The notes beneath the pieces are model-generated. The model ran no database searches and had not been told where the DNA came from. It was given only the letters and a program-made list of their open reading frames with translations. A program made the translations under genes and the position numbers. From Nereida ignava (lineage in GTDB: Bacteria > Pseudomonadota > Alphaproteobacteria > Rhodobacterales > Rhodobacteraceae), in contig NZ_CVPC01000011.1 of the NCBI RefSeq assembly GCF_001049735.1, positions 315 through 64,314 on the forward strand: a DNA stretch of 64,000 bases, in the 5' to 3' direction. This document shows positions 44,824-54,505 of this stretch, piece by piece; position 1 is the first letter of the stretch; every line of letters begins with the position of its first letter.

Positions 44824-45927
44824 ATGGGAACGAGCTTTCGAGGCGCGTTCGTAATCTCTTGGGCTCAGACAGAAGTAGATGGATTGCCGGACGCACCTGC
44901 GGCCGAATTGCATGTGGGGTCCGCATGGGCGTGGTCTGGCGAGGCAGTGCGCGTGGACGGCCCCCGTGATGTCCTACTTTTGAACGAGGCCGAAGGGCAG
45001 GCGGATCTACACGCGCGTGCGTCCAAAATGGCGCGCAAACTAGTCGGTGCTGCGTTAGGGTCTTCTACGATCAGCAGCAATGCGCGGCCCCCTTTGAGTG
45101 GGGTCAATGACAGGGCGCGGGATGCTCATTTTATCCTGACCAATGGCACACACAGATACACGGCCATTGAAATCCCCACCGGTCACAAAGATGACGGCAC
45201 GCCGCGTGCGCCATTGCTACTGTTTGTGAATGAACTGCCCCCTCCGCGTGCAGAACTTTGGGTAGTCGCACGTCATACCCCGTCGCGTAGTTTCAACCGC
45301 GTGAGTGAAACAGCCGATGGGGCCATTTGCTTTACCAACGGCACATTGATCGACACGCCAACTGGTCCCGTACCGGTTGAACATCTGGGCGAGGGGGATT
45401 TGGTGCAGACCAAGGACAACGGCCCGCAACCTATTGTGTGGCGTGGGGGACGGCGCATTTCAGGGGCGCGGATGTTTGCCATGCCCTATCTGCGGCCTGT
45501 CAGGATACGCGCGCATGCTATGTTCGATGATGTTCCGGATTGCGATTTGCTTGTCTCCCCAGATCATCAACTGATTTTGCGCGGTGCCGCCGCGCGCCGT
45601 CTTTTCAACACGTCCGAGGTGCTGGTGCCTGCCAAAGAACTGCTCAACGGGCGCAAGATTTTCATAGATCATACCGTGCGCGAGGTTTTTTATAGTCACC
45701 TGATGTTTGAGCAGCATCAGATCATTTGGGCAAACGGGCTCGAGGTGGAAAGCTTTCATCCTGCGCAAACAGACCTCAACCAGATCGCGCAAGACCAGCG
45801 CGACGTGCTTTTTGACCGCTTTGCTGAGTTGCGTGATACCCCCGAAAATTATGGTCCATCAGCGCGCCGTTGTTTAAGCCGCTCTGACGTTGCGGTGTTG
45901 AGCCATGACATCGCCAAACGCGCTTAA
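44824..45927 (+). CDS. Hint-domain (Hedgehog/intein-like) protein
   Basis: A 367-residue protein. Residues about 1-160 are of unknown fold; the Hint_2 domain starts at about 165 with the Cys in ICFTNGTLIDTPTGPVPVEHL, then GEGDLVQTKDNGPQPIVWRGG, and DLLVSPDHQLIL with the motif-B-like His. No His-Asn end is seen, as usual in bacterial Hint_2 proteins, so splicing is not expected; autocleavage is possible. Such proteins are numerous in roseobacters, and their function is unknown. Single gene. Confidence 0.85.
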   Translation: MGTSFRGAFVISWAQTEVDGLPDAPAAELHVGSAWAWSGEAVRVDGPRDVLLLNEAEGQADLHARASKMARKLVGAALGSSTISSNARPPLSGVNDRARDAHFILTNGTHRYTAIEIPTGHKDDGTPRAPLLLFVNELPPPRAELWVVARHTPSRSFNRVSETADGAICFTNGTLIDTPTGPVPVEHLGEGDLVQTKDNGPQPIVWRGGRRISGARMFAMPYLRPVRIRAHAMFDDVPDCDLLVSPDHQLILRGAAARRLFNTSEVLVPAKELLNGRKIFIDHTVREVFYSHLMFEQHQIIWANGLEVESFHPAQTDLNQIAQDQRDVLFDRFAELRDTPENYGPSARRCLSRSDVAVLSHDIAKRA

Positions 45928-45949
45928 CAGACAGGCCCGCGCGAAGGTG

Positions 45950-45977
45950 TTGACAGCTCCGTTCACTGCCGTATAAG
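45950..45977 (+). promoter_or_regulatory. Sigma-70-type promoter for rpsD
   Basis: TTGACA (45950-45955), 16 bases, TATAAG (45972-45977). This leaves a leader of roughly 110 bases before rpsD. Confidence 0.65.
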
Positions 45978-46095
45978 CGCGGCTTCATTGGTGTTGGTGG
46001 CCCTCGCAAGGGGATGCCTGTCGGGAAGCCCAAATGGGTGACCAAAGGACAACGCCCTTCACGCGCGCAAGCGCTACAACCGAAGGAGAACAGCC

Positions 46096-46716
46096 GTGAC
46101 CAAACGCACGTCTGCCAAGTACAAAATCGATCGCCGCATGGGCGAAAACATCTGGGGCCGCGCAAAATCCCCCGTTAACCGTCGTGAATATGGCCCCGGC
46201 CAGCACGGTCAACGCCGCAAGGGTAAACTGTCTGACTTCGGTCTTCAGTTGCGCGCCAAGCAAAAGCTGAAAGGTTACTACGGCGACCTGACAGAAAAGC
46301 AATTCAAACGCATCTACGTTGAAGCTGCACGTGTAAAAGGCGACACAGGCGAAAACCTGATCGGCCTTCTTGAGCGCCGCTTGGATGCTGTTGTGTATCG
46401 CGCGAAATTCGTAGCGACTGTCTTTGCTGCACGCCAGTTCGTGAACCACGGCCACGTTCGTGTGAACGGCAAAAAAGTGAACATCCCTTCCTACCGCGTT
46501 AAAGAAGGTGACGTGATCGAGGTGCGTGATCGTTCCAAGCAAATGGTTGCCTTGCTCGAAGCTGTTGCTTTGACCGAGCGTGATGTTCCTGACTACATGG
46601 ACGTTGATCATACAAAAATGACTGCAACATTCGTGCGCACACCTGGCCTGTCTGACGTGCCATATCCAGTGCAAATGGAACCAAACCTCGTTATCGAATA
46701 CTACGCACAGAACTAA
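46096..46716 (+). CDS. rpsD: 30S ribosomal protein S4
   Basis: A 206-residue primary 16S rRNA-binding protein of the small subunit. The N-terminus ([20 protein letters not shown]), [18 protein letters not shown], and the S4 RNA-binding domain at about 97-160 ([34 protein letters not shown]) are typical. GTG start at 46096 behind AAGGAG. Confidence 0.97.
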   Translation: MTKRTSAKYKIDRRMGENIWGRAKSPVNRREYGPGQHGQRRKGKLSDFGLQLRAKQKLKGYYGDLTEKQFKRIYVEAARVKGDTGENLIGLLERRLDAVVYRAKFVATVFAARQFVNHGHVRVNGKKVNIPSYRVKEGDVIEVRDRSKQMVALLEAVALTERDVPDYMDVDHTKMTATFVRTPGLSDVPYPVQMEPNLVIEYYAQN

Positions 46717-46737
46717 TTCTGACGCATAATCATTCGA

Positions 46738-46776
46738 AAGGCCGCGGGGGACATCCTCCGCGGCCTTTTTGTTTTT
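46738..46776 (+). terminator. Rho-independent terminator after rpsD
   Basis: GGCCGCGG and CCGCGGCC form an eight-base stem around GGGACATCCT, followed by TTTTTGTTTTT. Confidence 0.92.
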
Positions 46777-46824
46777 GCACAGTCGACTTAGCCCCGCTAT
46801 CACTGCCTCGAAGGAGACACGGCC

Positions 46825-47910
46825 ATGACAGATTTGACGCCACAACAAGGGATTATGGACATCGCTTTGTATCAAGGCGGCGCTTCACATGTTGAAGGGC
46901 TTAGCAATGTGGTAAAGCTGTCATCAAACGAAAATCCCTTTGGCCCGCCCGACAGCGCCCGCGAGGCATTGGTCCGCGAGGCAGGCAACCTGCACCGCTA
47001 CCCGTCCACGGATCACGCCAGCCTGCGCAGCGCCATCGCCGAAGTGCACCAGCTTGAGGCAGAGCAGATCATTTGTGGTGTGGGCAGTGACGAGATTATC
47101 AGCTTTTTGTGCAACGCCTACGCCGGTCCCGGCGACGAGGTGCTGTATACAGAGCACGGCTTTTCCATGTACCGCATTAGCGCGCTTGCCGCCGGTGCGA
47201 CCCCCGTGGAAGTGCGCGAGCGTGAGCGCGTCACAGATGTGGATGCGCTTTTGGCGGGGATCACCCCGCGCACGCGGCTTGTATTTATCGCAAATCCAAA
47301 CAACCCGACCGGCACAATGATTTCTGAGGCCGAAGTCCGCCGGCTTGCAGATGGCATCCCGTCAAATTGTTTGCTGGTGCTTGACGGTGCCTATGCCGAA
47401 TATGTTGAGGGCTATGACGGGGGTGCGGCGCTTGCGGCGACGCGGACAAATGTCTTCATGACCCGCACTTTTTCAAAGCTTTACGGACTGGGTGGATTGC
47501 GCGTGGGTTGGGGGTACGGCCCGAAAGAAATTATTGATGTGCTGAACCGTGTGCGGGGCCCTTTCAATTTGTCTAACCCTGCGCTTGCCGCCGCCGAGGC
47601 TGCTGTGCGCGATGTGGAATATGTTGAGAAATGCCGCACCGAAAATACCAAGTGGCGCGCGTGGTTGGCCGAAGGTTTGGCCGAGTTGGGCGTGCCCTCT
47701 GATACTTCAACTGCGAACTTCGTGCTGGCGCGCTTTGCTTCCGAGGCCGAGGCGAATGCGTGTGATGATTATCTGAAATCCCAAGGTTTGTTGGTGCGTC
47801 GCGTAGCAGGGTACAAGCTGCCCAACTGTCTGCGCATTACCGTTGGTGATGAGGCTTCGTGCCGCCGCGTTGTCCATGCGGTGCGCGCGTTCAAGGACGC
47901 TTCCCAATGA
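46825..47910 (+). CDS. hisC: Histidinol-phosphate / aromatic aminotransferase
   Basis: A 361-residue PLP enzyme of fold type [13 protein letters not shown] at the substrate loop, [13 protein letters not shown]-like segment with the conserved Asn, [10 protein letters not shown], and the PLP lysine in [20 protein letters not shown]. It transaminates histidinol phosphate and, in many bacteria, aromatic keto acids. The four-base overlap with tyrC suggests work in tyrosine/phenylalanine synthesis here; the two activities cannot be separated from sequence. AAGGAG lies upstream. Confidence 0.93.
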   Translation: MTDLTPQQGIMDIALYQGGASHVEGLSNVVKLSSNENPFGPPDSAREALVREAGNLHRYPSTDHASLRSAIAEVHQLEAEQIICGVGSDEIISFLCNAYAGPGDEVLYTEHGFSMYRISALAAGATPVEVRERERVTDVDALLAGITPRTRLVFIANPNNPTGTMISEAEVRRLADGIPSNCLLVLDGAYAEYVEGYDGGAALAATRTNVFMTRTFSKLYGLGGLRVGWGYGPKEIIDVLNRVRGPFNLSNPALAAAEAAVRDVEYVEKCRTENTKWRAWLAEGLAELGVPSDTSTANFVLARFASEAEANACDDYLKSQGLLVRRVAGYKLPNCLRITVGDEASCRRVVHAVRAFKDASQ

Positions 47911-48833
47911 GCGGCCCCGTCTACAACCGTGTGGCGCTGATCGGGTTGGGCCTGATCGCATCGTCAATGTTTTGGGCGATGAAACGCAGTGGACTTGCCG
48001 GTGAGGTGACGGGCTACGCGCGCTCTGCCGAGACCCGTGATACGGCCCGCGAGATTGGTCTGTGTGACCACGTGTGCGACAGCGCTGCCGAGGCCGTTAA
48101 GGACGCGGATCTGATTGTTTTATGCGTGCCGGTCGGCGCGATGGAGCAGGTGACCAAAGACATCGCCCCCCATTTGATGGCTGGCGCAACAGTCAGTGAC
48201 GTGGGTTCAGTCAAGCGCGCGGTTATTGATGCAGTTGGTCCACATTTGCCAAGCAATGTCCACTTTGTGCCCGCCCACCCGTTGGCTGGAACGGAGCGGT
48301 CTGGACCTACATCAGGGTTTGCCGAACTTTTTGACAACCGTTGGTGTTTGATTGTGCCCGCGGATGAAAACACCGATGCAGATGCGGTGGCAAAGCTGTC
48401 TGAGCTTTGGGAAAAGATGGGCAGTAAAGTCGACACGATGGATGCAGATCACCATGATTTGGTTCTCTGCGTCACGTCCCATGCGCCGCACTTGATTGCT
48501 TACACGATGGTCGGCGTGGCCGATGATTTGCAACGCGTGTCCGAACAGGAAGTGATCAATTACTCAGCCACGGGTTTTCGGGATTTCACGCGGATCGCTG
48601 CCTCTGATCCGACCATGTGGCGGGACGTTTTTTTGAACAACAAAGAAGCCACGCTTGAGATTTTGGGCCGCTTTACCGAAGAGCTTTTCGCCCTTCAGCG
48701 CGCAATTCGTACGGGTGACGGCGATCATTTGCACGATTATTTCACACGTACGCGTGCGATCCGCCGTGGTATTTTGGAAGCGGGTCAAGACGTTGATGTC
48801 CCGAACTTTGGACGCAACGCGACCAAGGATTAA
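47907..48833 (+). CDS. tyrC: Prephenate/arogenate dehydrogenase
   Basis: A 308-residue NAD(P)-dependent dehydrogenase that makes 4-hydroxyphenylpyruvate or tyrosine. The Rossmann motif [11 protein letters not shown] is at about 9-19; [27 protein letters not shown] and [12 protein letters not shown] mark the family. No chorismate-mutase or ACT domain is fused. The ATG overlaps hisC by four bases. Confidence 0.92.
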   Translation: MSGPVYNRVALIGLGLIASSMFWAMKRSGLAGEVTGYARSAETRDTAREIGLCDHVCDSAAEAVKDADLIVLCVPVGAMEQVTKDIAPHLMAGATVSDVGSVKRAVIDAVGPHLPSNVHFVPAHPLAGTERSGPTSGFAELFDNRWCLIVPADENTDADAVAKLSELWEKMGSKVDTMDADHHDLVLCVTSHAPHLIAYTMVGVADDLQRVSEQEVINYSATGFRDFTRIAASDPTMWRDVFLNNKEATLEILGRFTEELFALQRAIRTGDGDHLHDYFTRTRAIRRGILEAGQDVDVPNFGRNATKD

Positions 48834-48872
48834 GCCGCGCTGCGTGTGTTTTGCACCCGTTTCAGTGACGCT

Positions 48873-49874
48873 CTAGCGCAGCCTGATGCGCGGGGCAGGC
48901 CCGATGGGAAAGGGGCCGATGGCCATATTTCCATTGCGGAATGTCACAGGCACATCGAGCGTTGCGGTATTACCTGACAGCCCCGCAAGCATCTCAAGAC
49001 CCCGCTCGATAAACGGCAACACACCTTGTGGCACCATGTCAGAGTTCTCGGCCACTTTCAGCATTTCGCGCCAATTGGTCGCCTTTAGCTGTATCTCACC
49101 GGTCGGAACGCCGTTACCATCAAGGGTCACATCACCCGCCGCCCGCAGATCAAGCCCGCCCCAACTTGCCGCCAACAGGTTCAGATCAATTGAGGTCGGC
49201 TGTGGACGCGCTTGTTCAATGGCAAAGCGGTTCCATTCGGCGTCAAAACTGGCGGTCACATCGATGGTTAGACCTTCGATGATTTGCGGCAAAACATCCG
49301 CAGGATCCAATTGTGCCCGCAGGGCATCAGGCAGGGTGACGTCCTTGAGTTGCGCATAAAAATCACGGGTAAGCTCCGCGTTCGCCGCGCGCCGCACGGA
49401 TACGGTGCCGTTGGTGATCTGCGTTACGGCACCGCCGTTGCCCGTTGCTTCAAGTCCTTCAAAGGTGAAAGTCGCACTGTCGAGCGTAAGCGCTGTATCA
49501 GGCAAAAAGACGGCACTTGCGCGCATGTCCTCGGCGGTGATGTTTGCGCGCGCCAGCGGCGTTGCGATGGTCTGCTCGTTTGGCCAAACAGCGATGATGT
49601 GGTTAGGCTTGTAGGACAGGGCGAACACCTGAAAGAACGGCGCGCTCCATGCCCAGCCGGTGCGTGGATCAGCTAATTCAAGTGCATTGATCGTTGTGTC
49701 AAAGCGAGACGGAAACCCTCGGGTTTCGATGCTGTCATAGTCGGCCACCCAACCTTGGGCGCTGCGATCTGCGAACCACGCTTTGGCGCCGCGTTCAGCC
49801 GCGGTTGATCCAACAAACCAATAGCCTGCCCACAATACGGCCGCTGCAAGGCAGGCCCCAATAATCCAACGCAT
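48873..49874 (-). CDS. DUF2125 domain protein, exported or membrane-anchored
   Basis: A 333-residue protein with an N-terminal hydrophobic helix (IIGACLAAAVLWAGYWFV, about 4-21) and a long beta-rich periplasmic part (GWVADYDSIETRGFPSRFDT, typical of DUF2125). Function unknown. The ATG at 49874 (MRWIIG) has GGGAA upstream. Confidence 0.85.
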   Translation of the reverse strand: MRWIIGACLAAAVLWAGYWFVGSTAAERGAKAWFADRSAQGWVADYDSIETRGFPSRFDTTINALELADPRTGWAWSAPFFQVFALSYKPNHIIAVWPNEQTIATPLARANITAEDMRASAVFLPDTALTLDSATFTFEGLEATGNGGAVTQITNGTVSVRRAANAELTRDFYAQLKDVTLPDALRAQLDPADVLPQIIEGLTIDVTASFDAEWNRFAIEQARPQPTSIDLNLLAASWGGLDLRAAGDVTLDGNGVPTGEIQLKATNWREMLKVAENSDMVPQGVLPFIERGLEMLAGLSGNTATLDVPVTFRNGNMAIGPFPIGPAPRIRLR

Positions 49875-49942
49875 CTTATGTTCCCTTCGTTGCATCTTGT
49901 GCTGTGCCAGTGTTTACAGAGCCAACACGAAAAGGGCTAGGC

Positions 49943-50482
49943 ATGATGAACGACGACGCGCTTTGGGTTTTTGCATACGGGTCACTGGTGTGGAACCCTG
50001 GTTTTAACGTGGCTGAACAACACATCGGACAGGTGGCGGGGTTTGCGCGGTCGTTTTGCATGTCGTCAATTCATCACCGTGGCACCGTTGAACAGCCAGG
50101 TCTTGTCTTGGCACTTGATGCAAAGGACGGGGCAAGCTGCGAAGGCGTTGCGCTGCGCTCGGCGGACCCAAGTGATGTGGTTTTGGACATGCTGCGCGAA
50201 CGCGAGTTGGTCAGTTCTGCCTATTATGAGGACTGGATCGAAGTCACGCTGCGGGACGGGCGCATGGTCAGGGCGGTTAGCTACATCATCGATCCGACCC
50301 ACGTACAATATTGCGCCGATCTAAGCCTTGAGACCCAAGCGCAGATCATCGCCCGCAGCACCGGCGGTCGCGGCCCAAATTGTGAATATTTGCATAACAC
50401 CTACAGCCATCTCGAAAGCCTTGGTTTGCGTGATGAGGATCTGAAATGGCTTTCTGCACGTGTCGGCGAGATTAAGGGTTAA
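49943..50482 (+). CDS. Glutathione-specific gamma-glutamylcyclotransferase (ChaC-like)
   Basis: A 179-residue protein. VFAYGSLVWNPGF at the start is the ChaC substrate-binding loop; GFARSFCMSSIHHRGT, CEGVALR, and RSTGGRGPNCEYLHNTYSHL near the end are family marks. It splits glutathione to 5-oxoproline and Cys-Gly in the cytosol. ATG 49943 is chosen over an upstream GTG. Confidence 0.88.
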   Translation: MMNDDALWVFAYGSLVWNPGFNVAEQHIGQVAGFARSFCMSSIHHRGTVEQPGLVLALDAKDGASCEGVALRSADPSDVVLDMLRERELVSSAYYEDWIEVTLRDGRMVRAVSYIIDPTHVQYCADLSLETQAQIIARSTGGRGPNCEYLHNTYSHLESLGLRDEDLKWLSARVGEIKG

Positions 50483-50551
50483 CACTTTGCTTTACCCTTT
50501 TGGCAGGTCTATGATCAGGCTCAAGAGCCGCAAATGGTCAGGGACAGGCAC

Positions 50552-51727
50552 ATGGATATCTCAACCCGCCAAGTAACGCCGTATTTCAGCCAGCCGTTCC
50601 GGCAGGTCATGATGATGCTGATTGCACTGGGTCTGGTGGGCGTTGGTCTTTATCTGGCACTACCGCGCATTTTGCCGGTGTTCTTATCTAACCTCTACCT
50701 TAACGGCTTCATTCTGTTGGTCTTCGTTGTGGGTGTGTTTGCCTGTTTTTATCAAGTCTACCAACTGGCCGCCTCCGTGCGGTTTATCGAAGGGTTTGCG
50801 CAGAACCGCACCGGCGCAAACATCGCCAAGCCGCCTTTGCTGATGGCCCCTTTGGCGGCTCTGTTGGGCTCGCGCAAAGCGGAAACGAGCATTTCAACCA
50901 CGTCTGCGCGATCTATTTTGGATTCCGTCGAAAGCCGCATTGGCGAAGAGCGGGAGATGACCCGCTACATCACCAACACATTGATCTTCCTTGGTCTTTT
51001 GGGAACGTTTTACGGTCTTGCGACCACTGTACCTGCGTTGGTTGAGACAATTCGCGGTCTGCAACCCACCGAGGGCGAGGCAGGCGTTGATATGTTCAAC
51101 CGCTTGATGTCAGGCCTTGATAGCCAATTGTCCGGCATGGGTGTGGCGTTTGCGTCTTCGCTTTTGGGCCTTGGTGGATCTCTGATTGTGGGCTTGCTGG
51201 AGCTCTTTGCCAGCCACGGTCAGAACCGCTTTTACCGCGAGCTTGAGGAATGGCTGTCATCCATCACACGTCTGTCGTTTTCCGCCGCAGACGGCGACAG
51301 CAGTGCCGAGCAAAACTTCATGGCCGGCGTGCTTGAACACATGTCTGATCAGATGGACGGTCTGCGCGAGTTGATGGCAGGCTCTGAGGCCAGCCGCAAA
51401 ACGCTTGAGGGACAGATCGGCGATCTGGCTACAACAATGACGAACCTCGCCACCCGCATGGAAACCGGCGATGACACCCGCGATGCCCTTTTGCGCGTGG
51501 CGGATGGCCAAGATCGCCTTCTGGCGCAACTTGCCCAAGGGGGCGGCGGTGGTGAAGGCCTTGATGCTGAGGCACGGATGCGCTTGCGCTCGATTGATGT
51601 ACAACTGTTGCGGTTGGTTGAAGAAATTGCCGCGGGTCGTCTTGAAACAACGGCTGAAATTCGCGGTGATCTGGCGCGTTTGACCAACACTATCGCGCGT
51701 GCCATCGCTGCTGAGGACGGCGCGTAA
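50552..51727 (+). CDS. MotA/TolQ/ExbB-like proton-channel membrane protein
   Basis: A 391-residue protein with four hydrophobic helices (about 19-40, 48-70, 142-165, 200-225); the last two, FLGLLGTFYGLATTVPALVE and VAFASSLLGLGGSLIVGLLEL, carry the MotA/ExbB-type sequence. The C-terminal ~160 residues are cytoplasmic, helical and charged. With the next gene, two bases downstream, it would form a 5:2-type ion-driven motor; what it drives is unknown. Confidence 0.85.
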   Translation: MDISTRQVTPYFSQPFRQVMMMLIALGLVGVGLYLALPRILPVFLSNLYLNGFILLVFVVGVFACFYQVYQLAASVRFIEGFAQNRTGANIAKPPLLMAPLAALLGSRKAETSISTTSARSILDSVESRIGEEREMTRYITNTLIFLGLLGTFYGLATTVPALVETIRGLQPTEGEAGVDMFNRLMSGLDSQLSGMGVAFASSLLGLGGSLIVGLLELFASHGQNRFYRELEEWLSSITRLSFSAADGDSSAEQNFMAGVLEHMSDQMDGLRELMAGSEASRKTLEGQIGDLATTMTNLATRMETGDDTRDALLRVADGQDRLLAQLAQGGGGGEGLDAEARMRLRSIDVQLLRLVEEIAAGRLETTAEIRGDLARLTNTIARAIAAEDGA

Positions 51728-51729
51728 AT

Positions 51730-53445
51730 ATGGCGCTGGCGCAACGCAGAAACGGCATCCAAGCCTCGATCTGGCCGGGGTTCGTTGATGCGATGACGGC
51801 GCTGCTGCTTGTCTTGATGTTCGTGCTAACCATTTTCATGGTGGTCCAAGCGGTCCTGCGCGAAACGATTACAGGCCAAGAAAACGAACTCAATGAATTG
51901 GGTGCAGAAGTTGGCGCGCTGTCGGCGGCTTTGGGTCTGGCGACCAGTCAGCGCGATGATCTGCGTGTTGAGTTGGGTAGTTTACGCGCTACGCTTTCCC
52001 AAGCCGAAGATGACATCGACGCCCGCGATGCGCGCATCCGTGATTTTGAGGCCCAAGTTGCCGCCCTTTTGGTGCAGCAGTCCCAGACACAGGCCCAAAT
52101 TACCGCACTTCAGGGCGAAAACGCGCAAATTCTGTCAGACAAAGAGGCGCTTGATCTGGCATTGGCTGCGGCGCGTGACGAAATCAGCGCAGGTGAGCAG
52201 GCCGCCCGTTTGGCCGCTGCGCGCCGTGAAGCTCTCGAAGCTTTGATCGCCGATTTGCGCGCTGAAAACACCGAAACGACAGCTTTACTCAGCCAGACCG
52301 AACAGGCCCTTACGGATGCACAGCAAGAACTAAGCGATGCTGAAATCGCTCGTATCGCAGATGCGCAGGCGGCAGCCGCGCTGCGTGCACGGCTTGAAGC
52401 GGCACAAGACGAGTTAACTGCAACCACATTAGCCCTTGAGGCTAAGCGCCAAGAGGCCGAAGACACCCTGACAGTACTGGCCGCGACCCAAGAGACCCGC
52501 GACGATCTGAACGCGCGCTTGGCCCAAGCTTTGCTTGATCTGGAACAAACGGACGCAGAACTGGGTGCGCTGCAGGACCGTGTGGATGCGGATGCGGCGT
52601 CTGTGCAAGCAGAGCTAAGCGCACTTTTGGCGGCCAAACTTGCGGCTGAAAACGAAGCAGCCCTTCGTCTAACGGAGGCACAACAACGTGCCGCTCTTTT
52701 AGCTGAAGCCAACGAGGAGCTTTCAGTTTTTGAGGCGCAGTCTGCTGAAGACCAGCGCAAAATTACGCTACTCAACCAGCAAATTGGTGAGCTGCGCAGT
52801 CAGCTTTCTTCGTTGCAGGGTATTCTTGATGCGGCCGCTGAAGCCGATGCGCAGGCCGATATTCAGATTCAAACGTTGGGCCAAAACCTGAACGCAGCAC
52901 TCGCCCGCGCCGCCACAGAGGAGCGCAAGCGCCGCCGTCTTGAAGAGGCTGAACGCAAGCGTCTTGAGGCCGAGGCCGTTGATCTTGCCAAATACCGGTC
53001 GGACTTTTTTGCGCAGCTTCGCGACCTTCTTGACGGTCAGGATGGCGTGCGCATCGAAGGGGACCGTTTTGTGTTTTCGTCCGAGGTTCTGTTTGCCCAA
53101 GGCCAAGCGGATTTGTCAGCGGACGGCGAGGCAGAGATCGCCAAAGTTGCGCGCATCCTTCGCGACATTGCAGGCGACATCCCTGATGGGATTGATTGGG
53201 TGATCCGCGTCGACGGGCACACAGATGACATCCCGCTTTCTGGGCTGGGTGAATTCCGCAACAACTGGGAACTCAGTCAAGCGCGCGCCTTGTCCGTGGT
53301 GCTTTATATGGTGAACTTTCTGGGCCTGCCGCCGGACCGCTTGGCGGCCAATGGCTTTGGACAATACCAGCCCGTGAACCCCGCTGACACAGATGCGGCG
53401 CGCGCGCAGAACCGCCGGATTGAACTGAAGCTCACTGAAAAATAA
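51730..53445 (+). CDS. OmpA/MotB-like peptidoglycan-binding protein with long coiled coil
   Basis: A 571-residue protein. One N-terminal membrane helix (about 16-42, FVDAMTALLLVLMFVLTIFM, with the Asp that in MotB carries protons), about 370 residues of Ala/Glu/Gln/Leu-rich coiled coil (45-420), and a C-terminal OmpA domain (about 445-571: VLFAQGQADLS, VDGHTDDIPL, NWELSQARALSVV, GFGQYQPV, NRRIELKL). The coiled coil is much longer than in MotB and would reach or span the periplasm. Paired with the MotA-like gene. Confidence 0.88.
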   Translation: MALAQRRNGIQASIWPGFVDAMTALLLVLMFVLTIFMVVQAVLRETITGQENELNELGAEVGALSAALGLATSQRDDLRVELGSLRATLSQAEDDIDARDARIRDFEAQVAALLVQQSQTQAQITALQGENAQILSDKEALDLALAAARDEISAGEQAARLAAARREALEALIADLRAENTETTALLSQTEQALTDAQQELSDAEIARIADAQAAAALRARLEAAQDELTATTLALEAKRQEAEDTLTVLAATQETRDDLNARLAQALLDLEQTDAELGALQDRVDADAASVQAELSALLAAKLAAENEAALRLTEAQQRAALLAEANEELSVFEAQSAEDQRKITLLNQQIGELRSQLSSLQGILDAAAEADAQADIQIQTLGQNLNAALARAATEERKRRRLEEAERKRLEAEAVDLAKYRSDFFAQLRDLLDGQDGVRIEGDRFVFSSEVLFAQGQADLSADGEAEIAKVARILRDIAGDIPDGIDWVIRVDGHTDDIPLSGLGEFRNNWELSQARALSVVLYMVNFLGLPPDRLAANGFGQYQPVNPADTDAARAQNRRIELKLTEK

Positions 53446-53449
53446 CCGT

Positions 53450-54466
53450 TTATTCGACGCGCATTTGCGTAACGGTTTTCTGAATGACGCGGCCAGCGCG
53501 GGTAAGGGTCACGGTCCCTTCATAGCTGCCACGTGGCCAGCCAACACCGCGCAGCGGTTTGCCCGCCGCGCGCATCGCTTGGGCTTGGGCGCGTTTGAAC
53601 AGCGTGGTGTGGTCCAAGATTTCACCTGCGGGGCCCGTGATGTTCAGGGCCATCACATCGCCGCGCTTAACCCCAAAAGCAACCCCCCAAAGCACGATAG
53701 CCTCTTGGGTGATGCTGAAGTCTGTTTGTGCGGCATTTCCCGCTTTGACGGCGTCATAGTCGGGTAACCGGCCCAGAAAGCCCGCGTTGATCAAACCGGC
53801 GGGTTCATAGGTAGGGGCGTCGCGCCACAGGGTTTTGGTGGGTGTCTGTGTGCATGCCGTGTCGAGTGTGTCTGCAGTTTGTGCATCAAACGGATCAATA
53901 ACTTCCCCGTCTTTGCGAACCGAGAAATGCAGGTGTGGAAATTGCGTGTTGCCGCTTAGCCCGACTTGCCCAAGGACGGTACCTGCATCAACGGCGTCGC
54001 CTTCGCGCGCGGCAAGTGAGCCACGTTTGAGGTGACAATACTGTGTGCTCCACCCGTTTTGATGCTCAATAACCACGCCGTTGCCGCATTCACGGTCCGC
54101 AAACGCGGCGCTGTTTTCTGCCGTGGCAATCTGATCTGGCATCCCGTCACGCACACCTTGGACACGGCCCTGTGCAGCGGCCAAAACATCTACGCCGTCT
54201 GCCATATCGCGCAATGTGGGCAGTGCGAAATCCGTACCTTTGTGTGTGTCATAACTCAGGCTGCCACAGGTGAAATCCATGACTTCGTCGCTTGGGTCGC
54301 GGTCAACGAATTGTTGGATATAACAGTCCTCACCCAAGGTGCAGGCGATCGGTAAATCGATCATGAACTCACCTGCAGGGTCGCTTGCTAACGCAAGTGA
54401 TGCGGCGCAAACGAAAGGGGCCGCGTGGGCAGCCCCTTTCAGGTAACGTATCATAGATGGCGTCAT
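53450..54466 (-). CDS. M23 family metallopeptidase (LytM-like)
   Basis: A 338-residue exported protein with signal peptide (about 8-27, GAAHAAPFVCAASLALA-SD). The M23 domain (about 70-205) shows HKGTDFALP and HLHFSVRKDG, two zinc-ligand motifs, with YCHLKRGSLA between them. It probably cuts or binds peptidoglycan. The C-terminal ~130 residues form an extra domain of unknown role. Confidence 0.87.
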   Translation of the reverse strand: MTPSMIRYLKGAAHAAPFVCAASLALASDPAGEFMIDLPIACTLGEDCYIQQFVDRDPSDEVMDFTCGSLSYDTHKGTDFALPTLRDMADGVDVLAAAQGRVQGVRDGMPDQIATAENSAAFADRECGNGVVIEHQNGWSTQYCHLKRGSLAAREGDAVDAGTVLGQVGLSGNTQFPHLHFSVRKDGEVIDPFDAQTADTLDTACTQTPTKTLWRDAPTYEPAGLINAGFLGRLPDYDAVKAGNAAQTDFSITQEAIVLWGVAFGVKRGDVMALNITGPAGEILDHTTLFKRAQAQAMRAAGKPLRGVGWPRGSYEGTVTLTRAGRVIQKTVTQMRVE

Positions 54467-54505
54467 GTGGCCCTCAATCTGGTCGTGTGCGCAAATGTGG
54501 CGCGC

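Noticed and set aside
45985-46875. A 296-codon minus-strand ORF across rpsD
   Set aside because: It is antisense to rpsD, which is certain from its protein, and has no recognisable family.
52110-52775. A 221-codon Ser/Ala-rich minus-strand ORF inside the OmpA-like gene
   Set aside because: It mirrors the repetitive coiled-coil codons of the opposite strand and has low-complexity composition.
50552-53445. Zorya phage-defence system
   Set aside because: Only the ZorAB-like motor pair is present; there is no ZorC, ZorD or ZorE-like gene nearby, and the flanks are housekeeping genes.
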